The notes: generated from the letters alone by a model not told the origin. Positions 23,839 through 33,441 are shown, counted from the stretch's first letter. The stretch is 64,000 nt of DNA from Peribacillus muralis (GCF_001645685.2 NZ_CP017080.1:858001-922000); one strand, 5' to 3'. Translations and numbers: made by a program.

Positions 23839-24757
23839 ACTATCTTTAGAAGTGCAAGAAGCAAAAGCATCAGGCCAAGCAGTGGTTGCTTTAGAATCCA
23901 CTATCATTTCTCATGGAATGCCTTATCCTCAAAATGTAAAAATGGCTCGTGAAGTTGAACAAATTGTACGTGATAACGGTGCGGTTCCAGCAACAATCGC
24001 AATCATTGATGGAAAAATCAAAATCGGATTGACAGATGAAGAGCTCGAGATTTTTGGGAAAAGCCCAAATGTTGCTAAGGTATCAAGACGTGATTTGGCA
24101 CAAATCATCGCTACCAAACAACTAGGGGCAACAACTGTTGCTACGACGATGATTTGTGCGGAGTTAGCTGACATCAAAGTTTTTGTAACTGGAGGTATCG
24201 GCGGGGTTCATAAAGGAGCGGAAACGACTATGGATATATCAGCTGACCTGGAGGAATTGGCTCAAACCGATGTAGCTGTCATATGTGCAGGAGCTAAATC
24301 GATCCTGGACTTGGCCCTTACTCTTGAATACCTTGAAACAAAAGGAGTGCCAGTAATAGGATATGGAACGGAATGCCTTCCAGCTTTTTACACTAGGGAA
24401 AGTGAGCATAAATTAAACTTCTTTACGGATTCGGTAGATGTAATTGCTGAAACATTAAAAACTAAGTGGGAATTAAACCTTAAGGGCGGGGCAGTCATTA
24501 CTAACCCGATTCCAGTAGAATATGCCATGGATCAAGATTACATTAATGGAATCATCGATCAAGCAATCCGTGAAGCAGAAGAAAATCATATTGTCGGTAA
24601 AGATAGTACGCCATTCCTACTAGGGAAAATCAAAGAATTAACAGGCGGTAAAAGCCTTGATGCCAACATCGAATTAGTAAAGCATAATGCTAAAGTGGGA
24701 ACCCAAATTGCCGTAAGTTTCAATGAAAAACTAAGTGATAATAAACTGAGAGTGTAA
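23822..24757 (+). CDS. psuG: Pseudouridine-5'-phosphate glycosidase
   Basis: Member of the PsuG/indigoidine-synthase-A family, 311 residues, which splits pseudouridine 5'-phosphate to uracil and ribose 5-phosphate. Landmarks: VVALESTIISHGMPYPQN, NGAVPATIAIIDGKIKIGL, GATTVATTM, FVTGGIGGVHKGAE and VIGYGTECLPAFYT. ATATGGAGG precedes the ATG, and the gene overlaps psuK by 17 bases, so the two are coupled. A terminator follows, but a cre site and further nucleoside genes continue the cluster. Confidence 0.93.
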   Translation: MKKYIELSLEVQEAKASGQAVVALESTIISHGMPYPQNVKMAREVEQIVRDNGAVPATIAIIDGKIKIGLTDEELEIFGKSPNVAKVSRRDLAQIIATKQLGATTVATTMICAELADIKVFVTGGIGGVHKGAETTMDISADLEELAQTDVAVICAGAKSILDLALTLEYLETKGVPVIGYGTECLPAFYTRESEHKLNFFTDSVDVIAETLKTKWELNLKGGAVITNPIPVEYAMDQDYINGIIDQAIREAEENHIVGKDSTPFLLGKIKELTGGKSLDANIELVKHNAKVGTQIAVSFNEKLSDNKLRV

Positions 24758-24770
24758 GCGTCAAAAGCAC

Positions 24771-24830
24771 AACTTCTATAAGTTCACCGTGTTGTTATAC
24801 TAAACAACTAGACTTATAGAAGTTTTTTTT
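24771..24830 (+). terminator. Terminator between psuG and the nucleoside transporter gene
   Basis: ACTTCTATAAGT pairs with ACTTATAGAAGT, enclosing a small inner stem GTTGT/ACAAC, and is followed by eight T residues. It should reduce or end transcription after psuG. Confidence 0.85.
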
Positions 24831-24838
24831 CACAAGAT

Positions 24839-24852
24839 TGAAAGCGTTAACA
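24839..24852 (+). promoter_or_regulatory. cre site (perfect match) before the nucleoside transporter gene
   Basis: TGAAAGCGTTAACA matches TGWNANCGNTNWCA at every defined position. It sits between the psuG terminator and the start at 24871, where CcpA would act as roadblock or promoter repressor. Confidence 0.78.
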
Positions 24853-24870
24853 CTCTAGGGGGATGGTCTG

Positions 24871-26052
24871 ATGAAGTTTATATTCTTGCTAACAGGGATC
24901 CTGTTTGTTTTTATCATCGCTTTTTTATTCAGTAATAACCGGAAAAAAATTAAATATAAACGAATTCTGGTCATGTTAGCCGTGCAAATCATTTTAGTGT
25001 ACACGATGATGAATACTAGCCTTGGCCTCATTGCCATTACCAATGTAGGCGTTTTTTTTGAAAAACTGATGGCGGTCGCAGATTCCGGAATTCAATTCGT
25101 GTTCGGCGGTATGGTGAATGAAGGAAAAACGACTTTCTTCTTTATAGCTCTATTGCCCCTGGTTTTCATGTCGGTTTTAATTGGAATATTGAATTATATT
25201 AAAATTTTGCCATTCCTAATCAAATATTTAGGTTTGATATTAAGTAAAATAACTGGAATGGGGAAACTTGAAAGCTATTTTGCGGTATCTACAGCTGTCC
25301 TGGGTCAGCCAGAAGTATTTTTAACGATCATCAAACAGATTCCACATTTATCTTCCAAAAGGCTATACACGATCTGTACCTCGGCAATGAGTGCGGTAAG
25401 CATGGCTATGGTTGGAGCATACATGACGATGCTGGAGCCCAAATATGTGGTTACCGCCGTTGTTTTGAATATCTTCAGTGCTCTTATCATTGCTAATATC
25501 ATCAATCCCTATGATCTGGACGATGATGAGGATCTGATTCAAATAGAAGAAAATCAAAGAGTTCCTTTCTTCCAGATGGTTGGGGATAGTGTTATGGATG
25601 GCTTTAAAATCGTTATAACGGTTGCGGCTATGTTATTGGGGTTCATTGCCTTAATGGAATTGATCAATGTAATCTTTTTAAACGTTTTTCATTTTTCTTT
25701 TCAAACGGTTATCGGGTATCTGTTTGCACCTATCGCTTTTTTAATGGGCATTCCGTGGTCAGAAGCTGTAAAAGCAGGCGGAATAATGGCTACAAAGCTT
25801 GTTACCAACGAATTCGTTGCGATGCTGAATTTTGGTGAAATATCAAAAAACCTTTCAGATAAAACCATTGCCATTGTATCGGTTTATTTAGTTAGCTTTG
25901 CGAATTTCGGAACGGTAGGCATTGTTTCAGGTTCAATCAAATCCATTAGTGAAAAACAAGGTAATCATGTATCCAAATTTGCTTTAAAACTTTTGCTTGG
26001 TGCTACATTAGCTTCCGTAATATCCGGAACGATAATGGGGATTGCCATGTAA
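24871..26052 (+). CDS. CNT-type (NupC family) nucleoside transporter
   Basis: 393-residue concentrative nucleoside transporter with an N-terminal helix, the Gate domain (VFMSVLIGILNYIKILPFLI) and the substrate motif region GQPEVFLTIIKQIPHL. The C-terminal NFGTVGIVSGSIKSI and NEFVAMLNF segments are typical of NupC. About nine or more helices. The position between psuG and a nucleoside hydrolase makes pseudouridine or pyrimidine ribonucleosides the likely substrates. AGGGGGATGG lies before the ATG. The cre site just upstream indicates glucose control. Confidence 0.88.
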   Translation: MKFIFLLTGILFVFIIAFLFSNNRKKIKYKRILVMLAVQIILVYTMMNTSLGLIAITNVGVFFEKLMAVADSGIQFVFGGMVNEGKTTFFFIALLPLVFMSVLIGILNYIKILPFLIKYLGLILSKITGMGKLESYFAVSTAVLGQPEVFLTIIKQIPHLSSKRLYTICTSAMSAVSMAMVGAYMTMLEPKYVVTAVVLNIFSALIIANIINPYDLDDDEDLIQIEENQRVPFFQMVGDSVMDGFKIVITVAAMLLGFIALMELINVIFLNVFHFSFQTVIGYLFAPIAFLMGIPWSEAVKAGGIMATKLVTNEFVAMLNFGEISKNLSDKTIAIVSVYLVSFANFGTVGIVSGSIKSISEKQGNHVSKFALKLLLGATLASVISGTIMGIAM

Positions 26053-26071
26053 TCGCAATAAAGGAGAGAGT

Positions 26072-27004
26072 ATGATGCAAACGAAAAAAATTATATTGGA
26101 TTGTGATCCAGGGCATGATGACGCGATTTCGATTATTTTGGCCGCTTCACAGCCATCACTGGACATCTTGGGAATTACGACAGTTTCGGGGAATGCGGAA
26201 ATTGAAAAAACGACAATGAATGCGTTGAAAATTTGTGATTTAGTATCTTTATCCGATGTTGTAGTTTCAAAAGGGGCTAGTGAACCGTTGATTCGTTTAC
26301 GAGAAACGGCACCCGGCATTCATGGTGATTCAGGTCTGGATGGGCCGGAGTTGCCTGAACCTTCTCGAAGCTGGAGTGATGAACATGGCTGCGATACGAT
26401 CATACGCCTTGTAAAAGAGTCGAAAGAACCTGTTACGATTCTTCCGACAGGACCTTTGACAAATATTGCTTTAGCTCTATTAAAAGCACCAGAGATTAAG
26501 GACAATATTGAAGAGGTTGTCCTTATGGGCGGCGGAACCTTCGGTAACTGGACGCCAACTGCAGAGTTTAATATTTGGGCAGATCCGGAGGCGGCGAAAA
26601 AAGTATTTGATAGCGGTATTCCAATAGTGGTCATGGGACTGGATATAACTCATCAAGCTCTCGCTACAAAAGAAGTTATCGATCAGGTGCAAAAAATTGA
26701 TAATCATGTGGCCAAAATAGTTGGAGAATTACTAGTATTCTTTGCCTCGACATATAAAGAAATGTTCAACTTTGCAGGGGCACCGGTACACGATGTATTA
26801 ACGGTCGCCTACTGTGTTGCACCCGAATTGTTTAAAACGAAAGAAGTGAATATAACGGTGGAAACGAAAGGAGAGTTTACAGCAGGAACGACTTTAATCG
26901 ATCTGCATGGGATTACGGGAAGAAAAGTAAATGCCAAGTATGGATTGGAGCTGGACGTCGAAGGCTTTTGGCGTTTAATGATCGAAGCGTTGAAGAAATT
27001 CTAG
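26072..27004 (+). CDS. Ribonucleoside hydrolase (IUNH family, pyrimidine-type)
   Basis: Inosine/uridine-preferring nucleoside hydrolase family, 310 residues, cleaving nucleosides to base and ribose. It has the calcium-binding signature LDCDPGHDDAISIILA at the N-terminus, LPTGPLTNIALAL in the middle and GAPVHDVLTVAYCV near the C-terminus (His active in pyrimidine-specific enzymes). AAAGGAGAGAG precedes ATG 26072. It lies 19 bases after the transporter gene, so the two form one unit. A terminator follows. Confidence 0.9.
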   Translation: MMQTKKIILDCDPGHDDAISIILAASQPSLDILGITTVSGNAEIEKTTMNALKICDLVSLSDVVVSKGASEPLIRLRETAPGIHGDSGLDGPELPEPSRSWSDEHGCDTIIRLVKESKEPVTILPTGPLTNIALALLKAPEIKDNIEEVVLMGGGTFGNWTPTAEFNIWADPEAAKKVFDSGIPIVVMGLDITHQALATKEVIDQVQKIDNHVAKIVGELLVFFASTYKEMFNFAGAPVHDVLTVAYCVAPELFKTKEVNITVETKGEFTAGTTLIDLHGITGRKVNAKYGLELDVEGFWRLMIEALKKF

Positions 27005-27034
27005 AGAATGCACATGAGAAAAAAAATTAACGTA

Positions 27035-27065
27035 GGCGATCCTTCCATTGGAAGGATCGCCTTTT
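27035..27065 (+). terminator. Terminator of the nucleoside operon
   Basis: GGCGATCCTTCC and GGAAGGATCGCC form a 12-bp perfect stem with a three-base loop, followed by TTTTCC. Confidence 0.9.
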
Positions 27066-27070
27066 CCGAA

Positions 27071-27115
27071 GGAAAAGAAAAATTGAAAATGATACTGGAA
27101 AAGGATAAGAAATAA
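27071..27115 (+). pseudogene. Possible tail of a DUF4083-like small gene
   Basis: The translation GKEKLKMILEKDKK followed by TAA resembles the end of the DUF4083-like protein at 41632-41814 (EQKLDKIIVLLEKDKKE). The nucleotides ACTGGAAAAGGATAAGAAA are identical in both. No start or membrane part remains here. Confidence 0.3.
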
Positions 27116-27323
27116 AGTGGATGGATCGTAAAAGACCTAGAAGATAAAATCTTATATTGCCATACGTTTTGGAGAGTTCTACTGAGCGCGTTACGATTCT
27201 TAGGTGTATAAGAGGTTTATACAACAGAGTATGGCTTTCTTTGAGTCCCTCTTTGTTTATCGAATAAAAATGTTCTTTATTACAAATAATCTTCCTAATT
27301 ACTATTTGTTAAGGGGCAAATTG

Positions 27324-28643
27324 ATGAGGAATAAAATAGTAAACGAAATTGAATCCAAGTTTTCCAATCAAGGCGATTTTTTCATTGAAGAAGAACTAAT
27401 AAATAAAACAACAATTTTTCTAATAGGATTCAAAACGCTTGTCGATTTAACTAAGTCGAAATTATACGTTCAACAAATCGCAAATTCGAACACGTCAGTA
27501 AAAGCTTTGTTCATAAATCTTAATGACGAGATAAATGTTGATACAGAACAAATGATTAAAGGGATATTAGAAGGCAATTTAGTGATCGTGTCAGAAGATG
27601 GCAAACAAAATGCCGTCGTAAATCCCATCGTCCAAAATTTGAGGAGCAGTATTTCCGAGCCTAAAAATGAAAGTCCGATTCAATCATCCACGGATGCCTT
27701 TGGAGATGATATTAACACGAACATCGGGATGATCAGAAAAAGGCTTACAACAGCAAGTCTATGCCATTGTAACTATGAAGTAGGAGATCTGGAGAAGCGA
27801 AAGCTATCCATGCTCTATATTAAAGGGAGGACCCCCAAATCCCTAATAGACAAGGTCGACCGGCAGTTAAAAGGAATTCAAACGGATATTGATACGATTG
27901 ATGACCTTAATTTGCAATTTGGCAAACGCAGGTTAAGTCCTGTCAGTCATCTTTTCGCCACTGAACTGCCGATTTCTGCCATACATTCATTAAAAGAGAA
28001 CAAAATTGTCTTTTTTTTAGATAATTGTCCGTTCGCGCTGGTTTTTCCTAATCTCCTTTGGGATATGTTAGTTAGTATTGATGATCGCAATTTTCCTTCC
28101 ATACTGTCATTCATGCTTCGGTTTTTCAGGGTGATAGGGCTAGTGGCCACGCTGATCCTTCCCGCATTATATGTTGCTTTGGTGTCAGTTAATCCGGAGG
28201 TTTTCAAGTTGGATCTTGCCTTGTTTGTCGCTAAGAGCAGGGAAGGCATTCCCTTAACGGCCTTTCTCGAAACCATTGCAATGGTAGTGTTAGTTGATTT
28301 AATACTAGAAGCGATTGTAAGACTGCCCAAAAGCGTCGGACCCGCCATTACGATGGTTGGAGGAATCATACTGGGACAGGCGATGGTGGAGGCCAAATTA
28401 GTCAGTAACTTGTTGGTCATCGTGATCACGGCTGTCGTGATTGCAAGTTCATCGGTCATTGGCATGCAGAATTCTTTGTACATTCGCTTGCTGAAATATC
28501 CGATTCTAATATTGGCCTCACTTTTCGGTATTTTAGGGGTATGCATCGGTTTTATTTTCACCATAATATACTTGGCGAGCTTAACCTCTTATGACATTCC
28601 TTATATGACGTTTCGAATAAAAAAAGAAGGAGAAATAAAGTGA
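27324..28643 (+). CDS. Germinant receptor subunit A (GerA family), operon 1
   Basis: Inner-membrane GerAA/GerBA/GerKA-type subunit of a spore nutrient germinant receptor, about 439 residues. A soluble N-terminal half with IGMIRKRLTT precedes membrane segments around RFFRVIGLVATLILPALYVA, SREGIPLTAFLETIAMVVLVDLI and AITMVGGIILGQAMVEAKLV, all family landmarks. ATG 27324 has AAGGGG at suitable distance; the frame is open back to 27204 but that part lacks family similarity. The three ger genes overlap or abut and are expected to be expressed in the forespore. Confidence 0.9.
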   Translation: MRNKIVNEIESKFSNQGDFFIEEELINKTTIFLIGFKTLVDLTKSKLYVQQIANSNTSVKALFINLNDEINVDTEQMIKGILEGNLVIVSEDGKQNAVVNPIVQNLRSSISEPKNESPIQSSTDAFGDDINTNIGMIRKRLTTASLCHCNYEVGDLEKRKLSMLYIKGRTPKSLIDKVDRQLKGIQTDIDTIDDLNLQFGKRRLSPVSHLFATELPISAIHSLKENKIVFFLDNCPFALVFPNLLWDMLVSIDDRNFPSILSFMLRFFRVIGLVATLILPALYVALVSVNPEVFKLDLALFVAKSREGIPLTAFLETIAMVVLVDLILEAIVRLPKSVGPAITMVGGIILGQAMVEAKLVSNLLVIVITAVVIASSSVIGMQNSLYIRLLKYPILILASLFGILGVCIGFIFTIIYLASLTSYDIPYMTFRIKKEGEIK

Positions 28644-29713
28644 CGCAGCGGATACAAATTGCAGCAGTTTTCATTATCATACATTTAAGTTTTGGTTATG
28701 TTGTATATCCTAATCTCATTTATATGTTAACGGAAACAGCTCATTGGGAAGTGATCATTTGCCAATGTCTTCTGCAATTGATCTTGATTTGGGTTTACAT
28801 GAAAGGGTTGAATTACTTTCCAGCACAGAATGTCATTGATATTTATTTAAAGATGGGAAGATGGGCGGCAATCATTTTTCTGACACCATTTGCAATCAAC
28901 TTGATTGTACTGGCTTCCCTTAACAATCGTATTCATACGGAGGTCATCATTTCGATTTTCTTGCCTAGGACCCCTTATTGGGCAATATTGGTGCTGTTAT
29001 TTTTCATTTCGGTATATACAGCTTTAAAAGGTTTAGGAACAATATTGCGTTCCGCGATTTTTATTTTCCTGTTTGTCATTCCTCTGGTCGTATTGAATAT
29101 TTTTTCCTCTTCCGTCAATTTTAATATACATAATGTGACGCCTGGTTTGAATCTTCCTCCTAAGTTCTTGTTGGAGATGAAATTTTTTTATCTTTTAGGA
29201 TTTTCCTCGTTTTTATTTTTGGGATTCATAGCTTCCAAAACAAAACTGTTATTTCGTCAACTTTTTGCAGCGTGGGTAATTGTAACGCTATTATCTCTAT
29301 CAATCGTGTATATCCCGTTATTCATATTCGGGCAAGATACGGTCGTTACACTGAAAAACCCTTTCTTGGAATCAATGGACTCAATAGACATTAGCTGGTT
29401 TTCATTCAATCGACAAGCAATATTCTTTGGTGTGTTGCTTGTCGGCCTAGTGATACTGACAAATTCGGTTTTATTTTGGATGATAGGAACAATCATGCAA
29501 AAAGTATACAAATGGAATGCCTCATATTGGATAAGCGCTTTTTCTTTCATCGCGCTTATAATCGCACTGGTCGTTCCGAACAAAAATCTACTCGAAAAAT
29601 ACTTTTTGTGGAGTTCCGGTGCACAAGCTTTTTTCATGATCATTATTCCAATAACGATATTCATCTATGGTTTCTGGTCGAATGGAGGTGTAAGGGGGCA
29701 TGGGAAAAAATAG
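28640..29713 (+). CDS. Germinant receptor subunit B (GerB family permease-like), operon 1
   Basis: 357-residue membrane protein of the spore germination B family within the APC transporter superfamily, with about ten helices. It forms the nutrient-binding part of the receptor. The GTG start lies in GTGA overlapping the gerA stop, with GAAGGAG upstream. The N-terminus QIAAVFIIIHLSFGYVVYPN and the segment GLNYFPAQNVIDIYLKMG fit the family. It overlaps the next gene by 14 bases. Confidence 0.88.
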   Translation: MTQRIQIAAVFIIIHLSFGYVVYPNLIYMLTETAHWEVIICQCLLQLILIWVYMKGLNYFPAQNVIDIYLKMGRWAAIIFLTPFAINLIVLASLNNRIHTEVIISIFLPRTPYWAILVLLFFISVYTALKGLGTILRSAIFIFLFVIPLVVLNIFSSSVNFNIHNVTPGLNLPPKFLLEMKFFYLLGFSSFLFLGFIASKTKLLFRQLFAAWVIVTLLSLSIVYIPLFIFGQDTVVTLKNPFLESMDSIDISWFSFNRQAIFFGVLLVGLVILTNSVLFWMIGTIMQKVYKWNASYWISAFSFIALIIALVVPNKNLLEKYFLWSSGAQAFFMIIIPITIFIYGFWSNGGVRGHGKK

Positions 29714-30752
29714 CCTATATAAACTTTTCTTCGCATTTATGATGATAATGCTTCTATGCGGATGTTGGGATATCAAAGATATTAATAAGCGTACCATTCC
29801 ATTAGTATTGGGCATTTCCAAGACCAAGGGAGGAGAATATAAAATAACGTTACAAATCCCTGTACTTAAAAATGAACGCCAAGTATCGAAAGTCGTAACA
29901 GGAACAGGCGAAACGATTACAAGTGCATTGGGGAAAATCAGGACAAATTCCGAAAATGCCGTTGATTACACACAAATAAGATTAATTGTCGTTCAAAACC
30001 ATTTGGCGCATAATCAAAAGGAATTTACGAACATTGTAAAATTTTTAATGGGGTCAGAAGAGATTCCATCCAGATCGTTGATAGCCATAACTGATGAAAA
30101 TGTGGAGGATGTTCTATCGAGCATTAACGATAAATTGGGTGTGCATGCTTCTTCTATCTATGATTTTTTCAATAAAGGAGCTGACTGGGCTCCAGAGGTT
30201 TTTAGTACCCCTGTTTGGGAAGTGTATCGAAGCCTGTTTTCTTCCACTAAAGATATCGCCGTTCCCCTCATCCGTTCCGGAAAGAATACTGTATTAATCT
30301 TTGAAGGCTCCGATATCTTGAGAAAAGGTGAAATAATGGATAGACTCAAACCGGAAGAAATCCAATTAATCCGTGTGCTGCAAAACAAAAATGAAAAAGG
30401 GAAAATAGAGAGCCTAGGTTTTGCCAGCATTATGGTGTCAAATAGCTCAATCCGACTAAAACCTTCATTGATCAATAATAAACCGTCATTGTCTAGCGAC
30501 TTGAATATAAAAATAAACGTTTTAGAAAGAAATGATGGGGTAACAAATAAAAAAATCATGGAAGAGCTTGAAAGGATTATTGAAGAGAGGTTTTTTCAAA
30601 TACTCAGGCGGATGCAGGAAAGCCATACAGATATATTTGGATTCGGGCAAGAATTTCAACAGCTGATTTCTTACAATGAACTAAAAAACTGGAGGGATGA
30701 ATATTACCCCGACCTGAAAGTGAATTTCGAGGTCAAGGTTAATATGGAGTAA
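29700..30752 (+). CDS. Germinant receptor subunit C lipoprotein (GerC family), operon 1
   Basis: 350-residue Ger(x)C lipoprotein. The signal peptide ends in the lipobox LLCGC, followed by WDIKDINKRTIPLVLGISK, the standard GerC beginning. The C-terminal domain with IEERFFQILRRMQESHTDIFGFG is typical. The mature protein is anchored to the outer face of the spore inner membrane. This copy contrasts with the second operon's C subunit, which lacks the lipobox cysteine. Confidence 0.9.
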   Translation: MGKNSLYKLFFAFMMIMLLCGCWDIKDINKRTIPLVLGISKTKGGEYKITLQIPVLKNERQVSKVVTGTGETITSALGKIRTNSENAVDYTQIRLIVVQNHLAHNQKEFTNIVKFLMGSEEIPSRSLIAITDENVEDVLSSINDKLGVHASSIYDFFNKGADWAPEVFSTPVWEVYRSLFSSTKDIAVPLIRSGKNTVLIFEGSDILRKGEIMDRLKPEEIQLIRVLQNKNEKGKIESLGFASIMVSNSSIRLKPSLINNKPSLSSDLNIKINVLERNDGVTNKKIMEELERIIEERFFQILRRMQESHTDIFGFGQEFQQLISYNELKNWRDEYYPDLKVNFEVKVNME

Positions 30753-30823
30753 AAGCATGCAATCCCGATTCCCCGACGCGTATATAATTATTTAGGGGCC
30801 CGCTTTCAATAAGGCCTGCATTA

Positions 30824-30844
30824 GGCTCTTGTACAACAAGAGCC
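30824..30844 (+). terminator. Hairpin downstream of ger operon 1
   Basis: GGCTCTTG and CAAGAGCC around a five-base loop. No T-run follows, so the terminator call is tentative. Confidence 0.4.
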
Positions 30845-30861
30845 GTTCAACATGCGGCGCT

Positions 30862-31314
30862 TTAGGAGACATATTTATCTTTTAAATAATCCGAAGCAAT
30901 ACCACCGATGAGCATCAAAGCCAACGGGAGGAAATTCGACACAGCTGGCATACCTTCTAAGAATGTAATGTCCGTGCCGACAAATTTGTTCAGTCCCAAA
31001 ATGATGAGTTTAAACACTAACAAAAACGAACCAATTAAAAACACACTATCAAAAAATACCTTCCTCTTTGGAAATGCCAATTTCTTACTATCTCGGATTA
31101 TTTTTTCTTTCAATTCCTCGTCACTCCTTAATAATTCATCGATCGTAATTTGAAATAAGTCACTCAAATGAATGATCACTTCGATGCTCGGATAATTTTT
31201 TCCTGTTTCCCATTTCGACACGGATTGCCGACTCACATGAATCTTCTCTGCAAGATCATGTTGTGACCAATTTCTCTTTTCTCGTTCTTGTTTCAACCGT
31301 TCGCTAAGTATCAT
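30862..31314 (-). CDS. XRE-family regulator with membrane tail
   Basis: 150-residue protein. Residues 1-60 are an XRE-type HTH (WSQHDLAEKIHVSRQSVSKW, then ETGKNYPSIEVIIHLSDLF). Residues about 88-145 contain two hydrophobic segments (FFDSVFLIGSFLLVFKLIILG and LPLALMLIGGIASDYL, with the first shortened here). Membrane-anchored XRE proteins of this layout are common in Bacillaceae and their ligands are mostly unknown. GAAAGGAA precedes the ATG. It is monocistronic. Confidence 0.82.
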   Translation of the reverse strand: MILSERLKQEREKRNWSQHDLAEKIHVSRQSVSKWETGKNYPSIEVIIHLSDLFQITIDELLRSDEELKEKIIRDSKKLAFPKRKVFFDSVFLIGSFLLVFKLIILGLNKFVGTDITFLEGMPAVSNFLPLALMLIGGIASDYLKDKYVS

Positions 31315-31870
31315 GAATAATTCCTTTCCTTTCTTATTTCCAATTATGGTGAGCTCGCAGCTTTAAAGTAAAGCTAGCATTGGGCGCATCACCGAGCAAC
31401 CTATGGGTTACATCAAGGTAAACCCTGTTATATCAAGGTTTTTTTTTATTGTTTTTCAGAAATCGTCTAGTACAGTCAAACATGATTGAAACCCGGAGAG
31501 GGGTCGATGCACCATTTTTAACTCCGCACATATGAAGATTTTTTCAGGTACACAAATCGAACACATTAAAATGAGCGCCTTTTTAGATGCGGTAAAGGTC
31601 TCATCGATTCAATAAAGGTATTATTTTAGTGTATAGCATTCCTATAAAAATGAGTGCAAAAATATCATCATTCGGTTTTTACTCGAAGATGTAAATATTG
31701 GGGAGTGAGCCGTTTATTATTAATAGGCAACTCCGAGAATTGGAAGGGTGAACATCCTTGGAACGGTGGGTATCTGGGGTATAGTATTACGTTGCCATAG
31801 AGGATTTCGACTGGCTCACTTAATTATGGGGATTGTACATGAACCTTCCTAAACAAAGCCAATACATATA
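31315..31870. other. 555-base region with no recognised gene
   Basis: I see no coding frame with a ribosome binding site and no convincing protein remnant on either strand. A short repeated motif ATCAAGGT (TACATCAAGGTAAACC and TATATCAAGGTTTTTT) occurs twice around 31411-31445. The rest is ordinary AT-rich spacer, possibly decayed gene sequence. Confidence 0.35.
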
Positions 31871-31874
31871 AATG

Positions 31875-31919
31875 AACAAGGCCTCCTGCATTCTATACAG
31901 TATGCAGGAGGCCTTGTTC
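31875..31919 (-). terminator. Terminator hairpin after the SnoaL-like gene
   Basis: AACAAGGCCTCCTGCAT and its exact complement form a 17-bp stem with a ten-base loop, 31 bases past the stop of the minus-strand gene. It is strong in either direction; T-richness is modest. Confidence 0.8.
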
Positions 31920-31949
31920 TGAGTTAGAAGAAAGTTAACACTTATTGAG

Positions 31950-32399
31950 TTATGAGTTTAACATTTGAGCAAAATGGAGGTTAATAGAAGCAATTTTCCA
32001 GCCTTCAGCTGTACGTAGGTATTCAACATCCTCACTTTGATAAACAAGGTTTGTTACACCGGCACCTTTTACACCAACCCATAATAAGTATTTTCCTGTT
32101 GCTTCATCACCACTTACATTAATGATCGGGTTAGTGAAGCTATGCATGCCAAGCTCACCGTCAGCAGTCGCTTCTTTTAACATGTCGATAATAGTGTTGA
32201 CTCCTTTGGAATCGACACCCATAGCTGCACATTTCCAAGTGGCGTCTTCAGTAAATAGAGCAGGGAGGCTTTCAAAGTCCACTTCTTTGCCATTCCACCC
32301 TTTATCTACATAATGTCCATATGTTGCTTGTAGCTTCTTGATGCTTTCAATATCCTCAAGGTATTGAATTCTTTCTTCTAAAGAACGTTCTTGTCTCAT
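31950..32399 (-). CDS. SnoaL-like / NTF2-fold protein
   Basis: 149-residue protein of the SnoaL-like (NTF2 cone fold) group, with ATYGHYVDKGWNGKEVDFESLP near the N-terminus (split by normal helices), LFTEDATWKC and a C-terminal AEGWKIASINLHFA. Such proteins may be hydratases, isomerases or ligand binders. AGGAGGG precedes the ATG. It lies 76 bases downstream of the aldo/keto reductase gene on the same strand, so the two are probably cotranscribed and may act on the same small ketone or hydroxyl compound. Confidence 0.78.
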   Translation of the reverse strand: MRQERSLEERIQYLEDIESIKKLQATYGHYVDKGWNGKEVDFESLPALFTEDATWKCAAMGVDSKGVNTIIDMLKEATADGELGMHSFTNPIINVSGDEATGKYLLWVGVKGAGVTNLVYQSEDVEYLRTAEGWKIASINLHFAQMLNS

Positions 32400-32475
32400 T
32401 CTGCTTACCCTCCTTGATACCTAGTGATTTTTTAATTTCGTAGATAAATGGTCTTACTTCTTCGGTACTTCCGTT

Positions 32476-33441
32476 TTATAAATTAGTTTGTTTCATTTGC
32501 TCGCTTTGCATCCGCTCGCCGTGTACCAAATTTTTGGGACTCACTGCTTCGATACGCTCCAGATCTTCAGGTGTTAACGTAATATTGACGGCTGCTGCAT
32601 TTTCTTCTAAATAACTGATGCGTTTTGTTCCAGGAATCGGCAAGGCACCTTTTTCCATTGTCCATGCTAAAGCTAATTGAGAAGGTGTAGCATTTTTGTC
32701 CTCTGCGATTTTCTTTATTTCCTCTAGAACATCCAAATTCTTTTGGAAGTTCCCTCCTTGGTAGCGAGGCAACCATCTGCGAATATCGTCTTCAGCAAGA
32801 TCTTCAAACTTACGTAATTCTCCAGAGATAATGCCACGACTAAGTGGACTGTAAGCAACATGAGTAATACCTAATTCATTGACGACAGGTAAGATTTCAT
32901 CTTCAATATCCCGGCTCCAAAGGGAGTATTCGGTTTGTAAAGCGGAAATTGGATGAATGGCATGAGCGCGTTTAATCGTTTCAGCACCGGCTTCCGATAA
33001 ACCAAGATAACGAACTTTACCCGCCGTTACTAAATCCGATAGTGCTCCTACTGTTTCTTCGATTGGGACATCAGGGTCTACGCGATGTTGATAATATAGG
33101 TCAATATAGTCTACATTCAATCGACGAAGACTCTCGTCTATTGACTGTTTTACGTAATCAGGGTGCCCGCTTACGGTGTAATCAGGTAAGAAACCAAACT
33201 TTGAAGCAAGGATGGCTTGATCCCGCCGTCCTTTTAATGCTTTTCCAAGAAGTTCTTCATTATGACCATTTCCATAAATATTGGCAGTATCCAACAGTGT
33301 CACACCTAACTCTAGTGCACGATGGATGGTACGAGTGGATTCAATGTCATTCGTCGCACCATATGTTCCAGACATCCCCATTAATCCAAGGCCCATTGCC
33401 GACACTTGTAAGTCACTATTTCCTAATTTTCTATTTCTCAT
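32476..33441 (-). CDS. Aldo/keto reductase
   Basis: 321-residue NAD(P)H-dependent aldo/keto reductase. The catalytic Asp/Tyr/Lys/His set is visible in LLDTANIYGNGHNEELLG, AILASKFG and YIDLYYQHRVDP. The cofactor site is GTKRISYLEENAAA near the C-terminus. It belongs to the group acting on small aldehydes and ketones; the exact substrate is not predictable. AAGGGG precedes the ATG. It is divergent from a TetR-type regulator gene 157 bases away, a plausible repressor of this reductase and the SnoaL-like gene. Confidence 0.9.
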   Translation of the reverse strand: MRNRKLGNSDLQVSAMGLGLMGMSGTYGATNDIESTRTIHRALELGVTLLDTANIYGNGHNEELLGKALKGRRDQAILASKFGFLPDYTVSGHPDYVKQSIDESLRRLNVDYIDLYYQHRVDPDVPIEETVGALSDLVTAGKVRYLGLSEAGAETIKRAHAIHPISALQTEYSLWSRDIEDEILPVVNELGITHVAYSPLSRGIISGELRKFEDLAEDDIRRWLPRYQGGNFQKNLDVLEEIKKIAEDKNATPSQLALAWTMEKGALPIPGTKRISYLEENAAAVNITLTPEDLERIEAVSPKNLVHGERMQSEQMKQTNL

